Source of the DNA: Nocardioides yefusunii
GTDB lineage: Bacteria > Actinomycetota > Actinomycetes > Propionibacteriales > Nocardioidaceae
Assembly (NCBI RefSeq): GCF_004014875.1
Contig: NZ_CP034929.1
Span: 2,418,001 to 2,482,000, forward strand
Length of the DNA stretch: 64,000 nt
Reading direction: 5' to 3'
The notes under the pieces are model-generated. The model saw only the letters and a program-made list of their open reading frames with translations, had not been told where the DNA came from and did not search any database. Below, one piece after another: positions 9,423 to 16,872 of the stretch. Positions within the stretch are counted from its first letter, which is position 1; every line of letters starts with the position of its first letter. The translations under genes and the position numbers were made by a program.

Positions 9423-10450
9423 CAGTACCTCCGGGTGTCGGAGAGGAGGACCTGCTGCAGGGCCTCGAACTCCTCCACGCAGCGACCGGCACCGTAGGCG
9501 ACCGACTCGAGCGGGTTCTCCGCGACGTGCACGGGCATCCCGGTCTCGTGGCGCAGGCGCTCGTCGAGGCCGCGCAGCAGTCCGCCACCACCGGTGAGGA
9601 CGATGCCGCGGTCCATGATGTCGCCGGCCAGCTCGGGCGGCGTCTGGTCGAGGGTGTGCCGCACGGCGTCGACGATCGCGGAGATCTGCTCCTCCAGCGC
9701 GTGACGCACGTCGGCGGTCGAGACCTGGACGGTGCGCGGCAGACCGGAGACCATGTCGCGGCCGCGGATCTCGGCGTCGATCTCCTGCCCGAGCGGGAAC
9801 GCCGACCCCAAGGAGATCTTGACCTCCTCCGCGGTGCGTTCGCCCAGCATCAGGGCGTGCTCCTTCTTCATCCACTGCACGATCGCGGCGTCGAGGTCGT
9901 CTCCGGCGGTGCGGACGCTGAGGGAGGTCACGATGCCGCCCAGGGAGATCACGGCGACCTCGGTGGTGCCACCGCCGATGTCGACGACCATGTTGCCGGT
10001 CGCCTCGTGCACCGGCAGGCCGGCACCGATCGCCGCGGCCATCGGCTCCTCGACGACGTAGACCCGTCGGGCGCCTGCCTGGTAGGCGGCCTCCTTGACG
10101 GCGCGCTGCTCCACGGCGGTGATGCCGCTGGGAACGCAGATCACCATCCGGGGCTTGGCGAAGTAACGACGACGGTGCACCTGCTGGATGAAGTGACGCA
10201 GCATCTGTTCGGTCGCGTCGAAGTCGGCGATGACGCCGTCCTTGAGCGGCCGGACGGCCTTGATCGACTCCGGGGTGCGACCGACCATGCGCTTGGCCTC
10301 GTGGCCCACGGCGATGACCTCGCCGGTGGTGGTGTTCATCGCCACGACGCTGGGTTCGTCGAGGACGACGCCCTTGCCGCGCACGTACACCAGCGTGTTG
10401 GCCGTGCCGAGGTCCACCGCCATGTCGCGGCCGATGAGGCTGTTCGCCAT
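9422..10450 (-). CDS. mreB: Actin-like rod shape-determining protein MreB
   Basis: A 342-residue bacterial actin, full length for the family. Nucleotide-binding signatures are present: phosphate-1 DLGTANTLVYVRGKGVV, connect-1 PRMVICVPSGITAVEQRAVK, phosphate-2 VVDIGGGTTEVAVISLGGIV, and adenosine loop IVLTGGGGLLRGLDERL. It forms membrane-associated filaments that position the elongation machinery. It is the first gene of the five-gene elongasome operon. Upstream lies a TAGGCT hexamer that would give a roughly 60-nt leader. Presence of the whole mre operon argues for a rod-shaped or sporulating actinobacterium rather than an apically growing one lacking MreB. Confidence 0.98.
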   Translation of the reverse strand: MANSLIGRDMAVDLGTANTLVYVRGKGVVLDEPSVVAMNTTTGEVIAVGHEAKRMVGRTPESIKAVRPLKDGVIADFDATEQMLRHFIQQVHRRRYFAKPRMVICVPSGITAVEQRAVKEAAYQAGARRVYVVEEPMAAAIGAGLPVHEATGNMVVDIGGGTTEVAVISLGGIVTSLSVRTAGDDLDAAIVQWMKKEHALMLGERTAEEVKISLGSAFPLGQEIDAEIRGRDMVSGLPRTVQVSTADVRHALEEQISAIVDAVRHTLDQTPPELAGDIMDRGIVLTGGGGLLRGLDERLRHETGMPVHVAENPLESVAYGAGRCVEEFEALQQVLLSDTRRY

Positions 10451-10516
10451 GTAGTCCGAGCCCTCGCTGGTCGATCGGGGGAAGAACGGCCGTGGGAGGT
10501 CACGACCGCTGGCCCA

Positions 10517-10522
10517 AGCCTA
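10517..10522 (-). promoter_or_regulatory. Candidate -10 element of the mreB operon
   Basis: TAGGCT on the minus strand, 67-72 nt before the mreB start. The same hexamer precedes ndk directly. No convincing -35 box was recognised. This would give mreB a leader of about 60 nt, unlike the leaderless genes nearby. Inference from motif and position only. Confidence 0.35.
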
Positions 10523-10605
10523 GGTTTCAGCCACCCCGCATCCGTGGAGGACACGCGGCCGTCACACCTGTGGGTGCCTCCGCTGCTGCTGCGGCACTTC
10601 CCCTC

Positions 10606-11787
10606 TCAACGTTCGTCAGGCGAGGAAACACTCCGCTCTACCAGGCGACGTTCCTTGACAATGCTGGCGGTCAGGATCATGTCGCCGAACTCCTCACGCG
10701 CACGCTCCTTCAACCCCGGCGCGAAGTGGTACAGGCTGCGTCTCTTGGGATCCAGCCCCGGTTGCACCAGCCACGGGTCGAGATCGCGGGCGGTCACCAG
10801 GAAACGGTCCGGAGCGACCTCCTCCACCAACCAGTTGCCCAGGTCATGGGCCTTGTCGAGGTGTGCCGTGGTGAGCAGCTGCAGCGGCTGGGCATCGACC
10901 ACGTAGTCGGCCATCAGGTGACGGGCCATTCGCTCGTGGCCGTCGTCGATGAAGGGCCAGTTGGCGCTCTCCTCCTGTTTCGAGCCTCCCTCTGTCCACG
11001 CGACGTAGCCGTAGTTCAGTGCGCTCGGGTTGAAGAGCATCAACTGGGTGGCGAGATCGAACTGCTCACGAGCGCTCAGCGTGGGGTCCTGGATCTGGCC
11101 GAAGGCCCGCCCCAACGGGCGGACGGTGATGTGCCGGAACCGATCTGGCGATCGGCGGCTCTCGAAGGTCATCGAGCCGCCGCGTCTGATCGCCTCCACC
11201 ACGGGGGTCTCGTCATGGACCAGATCGAGACACTGCACCCACCAGTCGACGCCCCTGCGCAGATGGATCTCACCTCGGACCTGCTGGATCCAGTCCAACG
11301 CGCACCGGGCGAACTCGCGCGTGGGTTCCTCGGCCACCGCCCAGCGCATGTTTCTCGTCACCGGGTCCATCGTCGTCAGGTCGTCCGTCGGCAGATACAG
11401 CGTGCTGGAGGCGAAGAACGAGCCGGCGAACCCGCGACCCTTACCCTTCGGAGGCCCACCTCGTACCTGCCCGTCGGCGAATCTGCCGAACGTGGCCACG
11501 AACAACTCCAGCCACTCCAACGCCTCGTCGACGTCGTAGGTCTCCGTCACAACCGCGCTCCACCCGTACGGAGTCAGGAACCACTCGCCCGCGCACGGCG
11601 ACCGCTGTGCATCTGAGGCCTGGGCCATGGTGTCGGAGACGCCCTCGCCGATGTCGGTGATCGACTCCAGGTCGGGCATGTCGATGCCCCACTCATCCAC
11701 GTGCAGGTAGAAGCGGAGCCGCCCCGGCAGATCCTCGTAGCCGGGATACCAGTGCTTCTTGAGGCCAGCAACGTCCAAACCAATCAC
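10606..11787 (-). CDS. Unrecognised 393-aa soluble protein
   Basis: I do not recognise the family. The GTG start (VIGLDVAGLKKHWYPGYEDL) has GGGAG about 8 nt upstream. The protein is soluble, rich in Trp, Asp and Glu, with no signal peptide or membrane segment. The N-terminal part (about 1-150) contains PGRLRFYLHVDEWGIDMP and a Gly-rich loop GGPPKGKGRGFAGSFFASS. The C-terminal half contains LVTARDLDPWLVQPG and ends in charged residues. Codon use near the 3' end includes GAA, GTA, ATT and GTT, less GC-biased than the flanking core genes. Together with its position inside an otherwise conserved mreB-ndk interval this suggests an acquired gene. It appears monocistronic. It could have a lifestyle or defence role, but nothing in the sequence proves one. 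Confidence 0.7.
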   Translation of the reverse strand: MIGLDVAGLKKHWYPGYEDLPGRLRFYLHVDEWGIDMPDLESITDIGEGVSDTMAQASDAQRSPCAGEWFLTPYGWSAVVTETYDVDEALEWLELFVATFGRFADGQVRGGPPKGKGRGFAGSFFASSTLYLPTDDLTTMDPVTRNMRWAVAEEPTREFARCALDWIQQVRGEIHLRRGVDWWVQCLDLVHDETPVVEAIRRGGSMTFESRRSPDRFRHITVRPLGRAFGQIQDPTLSAREQFDLATQLMLFNPSALNYGYVAWTEGGSKQEESANWPFIDDGHERMARHLMADYVVDAQPLQLLTTAHLDKAHDLGNWLVEEVAPDRFLVTARDLDPWLVQPGLDPKRRSLYHFAPGLKERAREEFGDMILTASIVKERRLVERSVSSPDER

Positions 11788-11943
11788 AACTGTTCTCCCA
11801 CTTCCAGTGGACCAGTTCCGTCCTCCGCGCGCTCATCTTGTCGCACCGCCGGTGACCAGTGGGGGGATTCAATGCAGGAGTGAATCCCACTGGGTTGCGT
11901 TCCGCTTGATCAGTCAGACTGGGAACGCTGGCCAGGTTCACGA

Positions 11944-12189
11944 ATGCGATGCATGATCGGGCGGTGCGGATCGCTGCGACCGCGAGCACGCGCCGCCCGC
12001 ACCGTGTCCTTCGTGAACTCCATCGACCACTCCCCCGGAGCGTCCGTGTCACCGTCCGCGCATCTTCCCGCCTCCGCCACCGAGAGCGTCCACCGATACG
12101 ACGTCGCGGTGACCCGACTCTGCTTCGTCGCGGCCTCGGCGAACTTCCCCGTGCGGCACGTCCCCGAGGTGTTCGTCGGCACTCTCTGA
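11944..12189 (+). CDS. Doubtful small ORF (81 aa), possible gene remnant
   Basis: An ORF ending ...VPEVFVGTL. Codons after about residue 15 end mostly in C (GCC, ACC, TCC, GTC), the pattern of real genes here, whereas the first 15 residues do not. A GTG within the frame could be the true start. The opposite strand is also open over the same span. No family was recognised. It may be the 3' remnant of a larger gene, or not coding at all. Confidence 0.25.
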   Translation: MRCMIGRCGSLRPRARAARTVSFVNSIDHSPGASVSPSAHLPASATESVHRYDVAVTRLCFVAASANFPVRHVPEVFVGTL

Positions 12190-12251
12190 GAGCAGCCTGT
12201 GAAGGCCCGAAGCGGATGACGTGCCTCTGGTGCAGCGGGCTCGCCCGGTTC

Positions 12252-12257
12252 TAGGTT
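12252..12257 (+). promoter_or_regulatory. -10 hexamer for leaderless DUF937 gene
   Basis: TAGGTT followed by a 6-nt spacer and the ATG. The spacing fits transcription starting at or beside the start codon. No Shine-Dalgarno sequence is present, which supports a leaderless message. Confidence 0.5.
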
Positions 12258-12263
12258 GGCGTC

Positions 12264-12824
12264 ATGACAACTTCTGACGGCAGCCCCCTCGACGACCTCG
12301 TCTCCCGTCTCTCGATCCCCGATCTCGCCGCACGCCTGGGCAGCGATCCCGCGAAGACGCGGGAGGCGGTCACCGTCGCTCTGCACGCCCTGCTGGGCGG
12401 GATGAGCGCGAACGTCCACGATCCGGCCGGCGAGGCGTCGTTGGCCCGGGCGGTGGCCCAGCATCCCCCGCTCGACGCCGTCACGGTGGGCGACGTGGAC
12501 CCCACTGACGGCGAGGCGATCACCCAGCATGTCTTCGGTGACGCCCGCGAGCAGGTGGTGCAGCGTCTGGGCGGGATCAACGGCCTCGACAAGGGCCTCG
12601 TCACGAAGCTGCTGCCGATCCTGGCGCCACTGGTGATGAGCTACCTCGCCAAACGGGTCGGCGGCGCTGCCGCGGGCAACAGTGCTGCCTCCGGCGGCGG
12701 TGTGCTGGGACAGGTGCTGCAGTCGGCACTGCGGGGTGCGGAGTCCTCGGGCGCCTCAGGTGGTCCCGCGCCCTCGATCCTCGACGTCCTGGGCGGACTG
12801 CTGGGCAGCGGTCGACGCCACTGA
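12264..12824 (+). CDS. DUF937 domain protein
   Basis: A 186-residue protein with the DUF937 architecture: helical N-terminal region (IPDLAARLGSDPAKTREAVT), a central Gly/Ala segment with HALLGGMSANV, then KLLPILAPLVMSYLAKRVGG and a low-complexity Gly/Ser region ending SILDVLGGLLGSGRRH. The C-terminal DVLGGLLG motif is a family hallmark. The molecular function of DUF937 (YidB-like) proteins is not established. The gene appears leaderless, stands alone, and ends 27 bp before a strong hairpin shared with the convergent ParS-like gene. Confidence 0.85.
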   Translation: MTTSDGSPLDDLVSRLSIPDLAARLGSDPAKTREAVTVALHALLGGMSANVHDPAGEASLARAVAQHPPLDAVTVGDVDPTDGEAITQHVFGDAREQVVQRLGGINGLDKGLVTKLLPILAPLVMSYLAKRVGGAAAGNSAASGGGVLGQVLQSALRGAESSGASGGPAPSILDVLGGLLGSGRRH

Positions 12825-12851
12825 ACCCGCCTCCAGAGCCACGACAACGCA

Positions 12852-12884
12852 GCAGGCCCTCACCCGGTGCGGGTGAGGGCCTGC
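12852..12884. terminator. Bidirectional hairpin terminator
   Basis: A perfect 15-bp stem (GCAGGCCCTCACCCG and its complement) with a 3-nt loop lies between two convergent genes. It lacks a T tract on either side, which is common for GC-rich actinobacterial terminators. Confidence 0.8.
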
Positions 12885-12924
12885 GGCGTGGTGCGAGCGA
12901 ACTCGCGACGTCGTGCGCCGTGGG

Positions 12925-13665
12925 TCAGTGGTGTCCGCCGCAACCGCAACCGCCGGCCGACGACTTCGTCGGGAGCGCGGAGGGTGCGGGTGCCTGCACC
13001 GGCTTGACCGGGGCATCGGGGTCAGCCTTGACCCGATCGGCCAGACGCTTCGCGGCGTGCAGGACGAGCGGAGCCTCCTCGGCGTCGGCGGCCAGCTTCT
13101 CCGGGACGCCTCCCCCGAGCAGCGCGACCGGCTGGGTCAGCCAGGCCCATGCGTTCCACGGATCCATCCCGGCCCCGAGCAGGTGCTCCAGGACGCCGAC
13201 GAGCTCGGCGCGGACCTCACCGGCGGCGTCGAGCTGGAACGCGGGGATCCGGGTCTCGGCGCCGGTGGTGACCACCAGCAGTTGGTGGGCGTTGGACGCC
13301 TTGGCCACCGCGAACCGGGTGGCGTTCAGGGTCGCGTCACGGACCTCGGCGAGCGAGGCGTGGTCGTGGGTGAGGGTGCCGAGCAGTTCCTTGCGGACCT
13401 TGGCCCGGCGGGCCAGCAGGACCAGGGCCAGCGGGACGGCGTGCTCACGCTCGTCGCCCTGCTGACGCAACTGCTCCTCCAGCGCCGACACCTCGGCGTC
13501 GCTGAGCGGCTCACCGGTGGCGCGGGCCTGCCAGTGCGCGCGGCCGTCGTGGCCTCGGATCACCTTCGGCAGGCCGGCGTCCTCGAGCTGGTCGAGGAGG
13601 CCGAGGCCGTCGAGCCAGTCGGCGAGCCGGTCCGCGGGACGGATGTCGGAGCTGGTGGTGCTCAT
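12925..13665 (-). CDS. ParS/MbcA (DUF2384)-like protein with Cys/His-rich tail, coupled to ndk
   Basis: A 246-residue protein that I recognise only partly. Residues about 165-225 (DPWNAWAWLTQPVALLGGGV followed by PEKLAADAEEAPLVLHAAKR) resemble the toxin-binding domain of Xre/MbcA/ParS antitoxins: a Trp-rich helix, LGG turn, and a helical repeat. The N-terminal part (SDIRPADRLADWLDGLGLLD) is helical without an obvious helix-turn-helix. A Pro/Ala linker leads to GGCGCGGHH at the C-terminus, a likely metal-binding tail. Its ATG shares 1 nt with the ndk stop (TGATG), so the two are co-translated. No RES-type toxin gene adjoins. The family assignment is tentative; an unrelated helical protein remains possible. 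Confidence 0.55.
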   Translation of the reverse strand: MSTTSSDIRPADRLADWLDGLGLLDQLEDAGLPKVIRGHDGRAHWQARATGEPLSDAEVSALEEQLRQQGDEREHAVPLALVLLARRAKVRKELLGTLTHDHASLAEVRDATLNATRFAVAKASNAHQLLVVTTGAETRIPAFQLDAAGEVRAELVGVLEHLLGAGMDPWNAWAWLTQPVALLGGGVPEKLAADAEEAPLVLHAAKRLADRVKADPDAPVKPVQAPAPSALPTKSSAGGCGCGGHH

Positions 13666-14072
13666 CAGAGGTTCGGGAACCAGAGCGCGATCTCGCGGGC
13701 GGCCGACTCCTCGGAGTCGGAGCCGTGGACCAGGTTCTCGCGGTTGGAGAGCGAGAGGTCGCCGCGGATGGTGCCCGGGGCAGCCTTGCGACCGTCGGTG
13801 GAACCGTTCAGGGTACGGACCACGTCGATCGCCTCGTCACCCTCGAGGACCAGCGCGACGAGCGGACCCGACGTCACGAAGGTGCGCAGCGGCGGGTAGA
13901 AGTCGCGCTCGACGTGCTCGGCGTAGTGGGCGTCGGCCTGGGCGGCGTCGATGGTGCGGAGCTCCATGGCGACCAGCGAGAGGCCCTTGGCCTCGAAGCG
14001 GGAGAGGATCTCGCCGACGAGGCCGCGCTTCACGGCGTCGGGCTTGAGCAGGACGAAGGTGCGCTGGGTCAT
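13665..14072 (-). CDS. ndk: Nucleoside diphosphate kinase
   Basis: A 135-residue enzyme that transfers the gamma phosphate between nucleoside tri- and diphosphates by a phosphohistidine intermediate. The active-site histidine is H116 in ENLVHGSDSEESA. The N-terminus TFVLLKPDAVKRGLVGEIL and loop FYPPLRTFVTSGP are canonical. ATG 14072 was chosen since it starts the conserved N-terminus and has TAGGCT 7 nt upstream, implying a leaderless mRNA. In M. tuberculosis ndkA lies directly next to the DUF4233 and folC genes; here a MocR/PNPOx pair intervenes. The downstream gene is translationally coupled. Confidence 0.97.
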   Translation of the reverse strand: MTQRTFVLLKPDAVKRGLVGEILSRFEAKGLSLVAMELRTIDAAQADAHYAEHVERDFYPPLRTFVTSGPLVALVLEGDEAIDVVRTLNGSTDGRKAAPGTIRGDLSLSNRENLVHGSDSEESAAREIALWFPNL

Positions 14073-14079
14073 GGGACCC

Positions 14080-14085
14080 AGCCTA
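14080..14085 (-). promoter_or_regulatory. -10 hexamer for leaderless ndk
   Basis: TAGGCT, 7 nt before the ndk ATG. The first three bases are the TAG stop codon of the upstream PNPOx-family gene, so ndk has its own promoter embedded in the end of its neighbour. Confidence 0.55.
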
Positions 14086-14856
14086 ACGACGCTGGACGTC
14101 GTCGCCCATTCCCACCCTGCGGACACCGTCGTCGTCAGCGACGTGCCTCACGACGTGGGCCGGGACCGGCGCTTCGTTGTCCGCAGCGTCGACAGGGTCG
14201 CCGAGGACTCGCTGCACCGGTACGACGCCCGCCCATCCCCCGGCCGCGACGTCGTCCTCGTCGTCGACAGGATCACCGGCCCGCATCTTCAACGACGCTT
14301 CGGCCAGCGGCACCGCGAGCACGCACGTGGCCGCCATCTCCTTGCGCGTGCTGGGGCGCAGGTGCATCGCACGCCCCGGCACCACCTGGTCGACGAGGAG
14401 GTCCAGGGCCCGCACCTTCTCCGGGCCCTCCGGCACCACCCGAGGTCGTCCCACCACCACGGCACAGCGGTAGTTCATCGAGTGATGAGTGGCCGAACGG
14501 GCCAGGACCAAGCCGTCGAGTTCAGTGACGGTGACGCAGACGTCGGATCCGTCGGCCAGCAGACGACGCACCCATACTGCACCCACCGAACCGTGGAGGT
14601 AGAGGGTGCCGCCCTCGTCGGGACCCTCGATGTCCAGCGCCGGCAGGCAGGGCAGGACGACGGGGTGCGTGCCCATGTCGATCCCCACGTGGGCGAGCAG
14701 CGCCTGGGCGAGCAGGTCGTGCAGGGCGTCACGATCCTCGATTCCGCGATGACGTCCCCGGGTCAGGGTCGTCCGTGGAGTCGACTGGAGGGGCGGGGCG
14801 GGCTGGAGGGGCGGCGCCGTGCGGGCAGGAACGATCGAGGTGGGTGCGGTGTGCAT
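14083..14856 (-). CDS. Pyridoxamine 5'-phosphate oxidase family (PNPOx-like flavin) protein
   Basis: A 257-residue protein of the split-barrel FMN-binding fold. The core (about 40-200) contains DALHDLLAQALLAHVGIDMG, GGTLYLHGSVGAVWVRRLL, a CVTVTELDGLVLARSATHHS strand-helix unit, and MNYRCAVVVGRPRVV, as in the Pyridox_ox_2/Nim-like group. The Pro-rich N-terminal 35 residues and a roughly 50-residue tail are extra. It is divergent from a MocR-type regulator that itself binds pyridoxal phosphate, a recurrent pairing that suggests regulation by that protein. A CAGGAT hexamer precedes the ATG by 6 nt. The exact substrate (flavin, F420, haem or a nitro compound) cannot be read from sequence. Confidence 0.8.
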   Translation of the reverse strand: MHTAPTSIVPARTAPPLQPAPPLQSTPRTTLTRGRHRGIEDRDALHDLLAQALLAHVGIDMGTHPVVLPCLPALDIEGPDEGGTLYLHGSVGAVWVRRLLADGSDVCVTVTELDGLVLARSATHHSMNYRCAVVVGRPRVVPEGPEKVRALDLLVDQVVPGRAMHLRPSTRKEMAATCVLAVPLAEASLKMRAGDPVDDEDDVAAGGWAGVVPVQRVLGDPVDAADNEAPVPAHVVRHVADDDGVRRVGMGDDVQRR

Positions 14857-14932
14857 GCTTCAATCCTGATCCGGAAGTGGTCCGTACACCCGTGCCACTT
14901 CGCGTGCTTCTGTTCAGACCATTCCTCGGCAG

Positions 14933-16336
14933 GTGTCCCCCGTGCTCACTCCTCAGGTCCCTGTGGTGGTCGACCTCGACCGCTCCCGGCCCGAGCCCCT
15001 TCCCGTACAGCTGGCCGACGCCGTGCGCCGGCAGGTGCTCGACGCGACCCTGCGTCCCGGCGACCGCCTGCCCAGCACCCGGGCCTTGGCCGCCGACCTC
15101 GCTGTCTCCCGCGCCACCGTCGAGAGCGCCTGGGACCAGTTGCGCGCGGAGGGCTGGATCGACTCGCGCCACGGTTCGGGCACGCGCATCAGTACCGGGC
15201 CTGCTGACGCAGCGCGCCGGCCGCGAACCACGCACCGTCCCCACAGCGTCGCGACCGGCGGTCCCTTCGCGTCGGGCGATCTCGTTCCCATGGACGCTGG
15301 CACGCCGTGGCGTCCGGAGCCGCTTCCCCGTTCTCTTCACGCAGGCTGGCGCCGTGCCTGGCGGCGGGTCAGCGACACCTCTCCCCCACGCGGGTACGAC
15401 GACCATCGTGGTCTGCCGCTGCTGCGCCGAGCCCTGGCCGAACGCATCGCACGGGAGCGAGGCCTCGCCGTGGACGCTGATGACGTCCGGGTGAGCGGAG
15501 GTACCACCGCCGGGCTGCGTCACCTGTTGACGGCGCTTCCTCCCGGGCCGGTGGGGATCGAGGATCCCGGGTACCGGGCCGCGGTGGCGACCGTGCTGGC
15601 CGGCGGCCGCACCGTGGTCGACCTCCCGGTGCCCCGCCGCCCCGGTGCGTCGTTCCGGCCGTCTCTCGACGGGCTCGCGGCTGCCTACGTGACCCCCGCG
15701 CACCAGCACCCGTTGGGGCGCGTGATGTCGGCCGAGGAACGGCTCGCGCTGGTGGGCGAGGCCGAACGTCACGGCGCCGTCGTGGTCGAGGACGACTACG
15801 ACTACGAGCTGCGTTACGACGTCGCGCCGCTGCCGGCGCTCACCGCGTTGGCCCCCGACCAGGTGGCACTGCTCGGCACCGCCTCGAAGTCGGTGATGCC
15901 GTCACTGCGTCTGGGCTGGATGGTCGCCCCTGATCGACTCATGGACGACCTGGACGCCTTCCGCGCCCTCACCCACGACACCCCGCCCTGGGCAGTGCAG
16001 GCGGTCTTCGCCGAACTGCTGCTGGAGGGACACGTCGACGCCGTGGTGCGTCAGGCCCGACGCGCGTACGCCGAGCGGGCACCGCGTGTGGTGGCGGCGC
16101 TCTCCCCGTACGCAGAACTGGCGGGACCGGTGGCGGGGATGTACACGACGTGGCTGCTCGAGGAGGACCGCGCCGTGGCGGCCCGGGCGGCAGCCGAGCG
16201 GGCCGGCTTCGGCGTCAACCTGCTCTCGGCCTACTGCCGCACCGCCGGGCTCTCCGGTCTGGTGGTCGGTTTCGGTGGGCCCGACGACGACGAACTCGAC
16301 CGCGCCCTGAACGCACTGACGTCCGCACTCGACTGA
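14933..16336 (+). CDS. MocR/PdxR-type GntR regulator with aminotransferase domain
   Basis: A 467-residue fusion. Residues about 15-85 form a GntR winged helix (GDRLPSTRALAADLAVSRAT then EGWIDSRHGSGTRI), and residues about 110-460 a type I aminotransferase fold. VVVEDDYDYELRYD supplies the cofactor-contacting Asp region, and K319 in GTASKSVMPSLRLGW is the predicted pyridoxal phosphate lysine. Members act as PLP-sensing transcription factors for vitamin B6 or amino-acid metabolism. The divergent PNPOx-family gene, 76 bp away, is the likely target. Start choice is uncertain: GTG 14933 or GTG 14942. Confidence 0.88.
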   Translation: MSPVLTPQVPVVVDLDRSRPEPLPVQLADAVRRQVLDATLRPGDRLPSTRALAADLAVSRATVESAWDQLRAEGWIDSRHGSGTRISTGPADAARRPRTTHRPHSVATGGPFASGDLVPMDAGTPWRPEPLPRSLHAGWRRAWRRVSDTSPPRGYDDHRGLPLLRRALAERIARERGLAVDADDVRVSGGTTAGLRHLLTALPPGPVGIEDPGYRAAVATVLAGGRTVVDLPVPRRPGASFRPSLDGLAAAYVTPAHQHPLGRVMSAEERLALVGEAERHGAVVVEDDYDYELRYDVAPLPALTALAPDQVALLGTASKSVMPSLRLGWMVAPDRLMDDLDAFRALTHDTPPWAVQAVFAELLLEGHVDAVVRQARRAYAERAPRVVAALSPYAELAGPVAGMYTTWLLEEDRAVAARAAAERAGFGVNLLSAYCRTAGLSGLVVGFGGPDDDELDRALNALTSALD

Positions 16337-16353
16337 GCGAGCACGGACGTCAG
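16316..16353. terminator. Hairpin overlapping the 3' end of the MocR gene
   Basis: CTGACGTCCG pairs with CGGACGTCAG, with an inner CTCG/CGAG stem in the loop. The structure contains the stop codon of the MocR gene and lies 24 bp from the end of the convergent DUF4233 gene. Confidence 0.45.
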
Positions 16354-16377
16354 GGACGAATCAGGGACTGACCGGGA

Positions 16378-16872
16378 TCAGGCCTTGAGAGCGTTCTGCT
16401 CGGCCACCCACGCGGTCCAGGCCTCGCGCTTCTCGCGCTCGATCTTGCGGCCCAGGGCGTCGGAGCCGAACCACAGCAGCGCGAAGACGCCGCCGAGGAA
16501 GAACATCACCGGGATCCAGAAGCCGACCAGGATCGAGGCGACCTGGATCGCACCGCCCAGCCAGTAGCCCCACTCCTTGCGGAGCAGGCCGGCGGTGAGG
16601 AACGACAGCACGCACAGGCCGACGCCGACCACCCAGGCCAGGACAGTGTTGACCTCGGTGACACCGATCAGGACCGGCGTCATCAGGCCGTAGGCGATCG
16701 CACCGAGGCAGAGCACCGCGGCGCAGAGACCACGACGCGGAGCCTTGCGGAGCTCCTTGGCTGCGATCTCCTCGGGGGTACGAGTGTCGACGGCCTCGTC
16801 GACTCCCTCGTCACCGTCGGTGCCCAGGGTGGGGTTCTCGAGCTCGGCCTGCTGCTCGGGCTGGTTGCTCAC
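16378..16872 (-). CDS. DUF4233 membrane protein
   Basis: A 164-residue protein: an acidic N-terminal tail (about 1-45), then four hydrophobic segments (LCAAVLCLGAIAYGLMTPVL, VLAWVVGVGLCVLSFLTAGL, WLGGAIQVASILVGFW and VMFFLGGVFALLWFG) and a charged C-terminus. Actinobacterial DUF4233 proteins are typically encoded immediately after folC, as in M. tuberculosis Rv2446c. Its start overlaps the folC stop by 4 nt (ATGA). No function is established; the fixed link to folC suggests a role connected with folate metabolism, but this is guilt by association. Confidence 0.88.
   Translation of the reverse strand: MSNQPEQQAELENPTLGTDGDEGVDEAVDTRTPEEIAAKELRKAPRRGLCAAVLCLGAIAYGLMTPVLIGVTEVNTVLAWVVGVGLCVLSFLTAGLLRKEWGYWLGGAIQVASILVGFWIPVMFFLGGVFALLWFGSDALGRKIEREKREAWTAWVAEQNALKA

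Larger units (their letters stand above)
11788..12263. other. Intergenic stretch with only weak ORFs
   Basis: This interval separates the unrecognised 393-aa gene from DUF937. It holds the upstream region of the former and a short ORF pair, one per strand, sharing third codon positions, so base composition alone cannot settle the coding strand. No repeat, tRNA or clear hairpin was seen. It may be decayed coding sequence. Confidence 0.4.

Noticed and set aside
11910..12180. Minus-strand ORF in the accessory patch as a gene
   Set aside because: Third codon positions are shared with the plus-strand ORF and end mostly in G rather than C on this strand, unlike real genes here; evidence is too weak.
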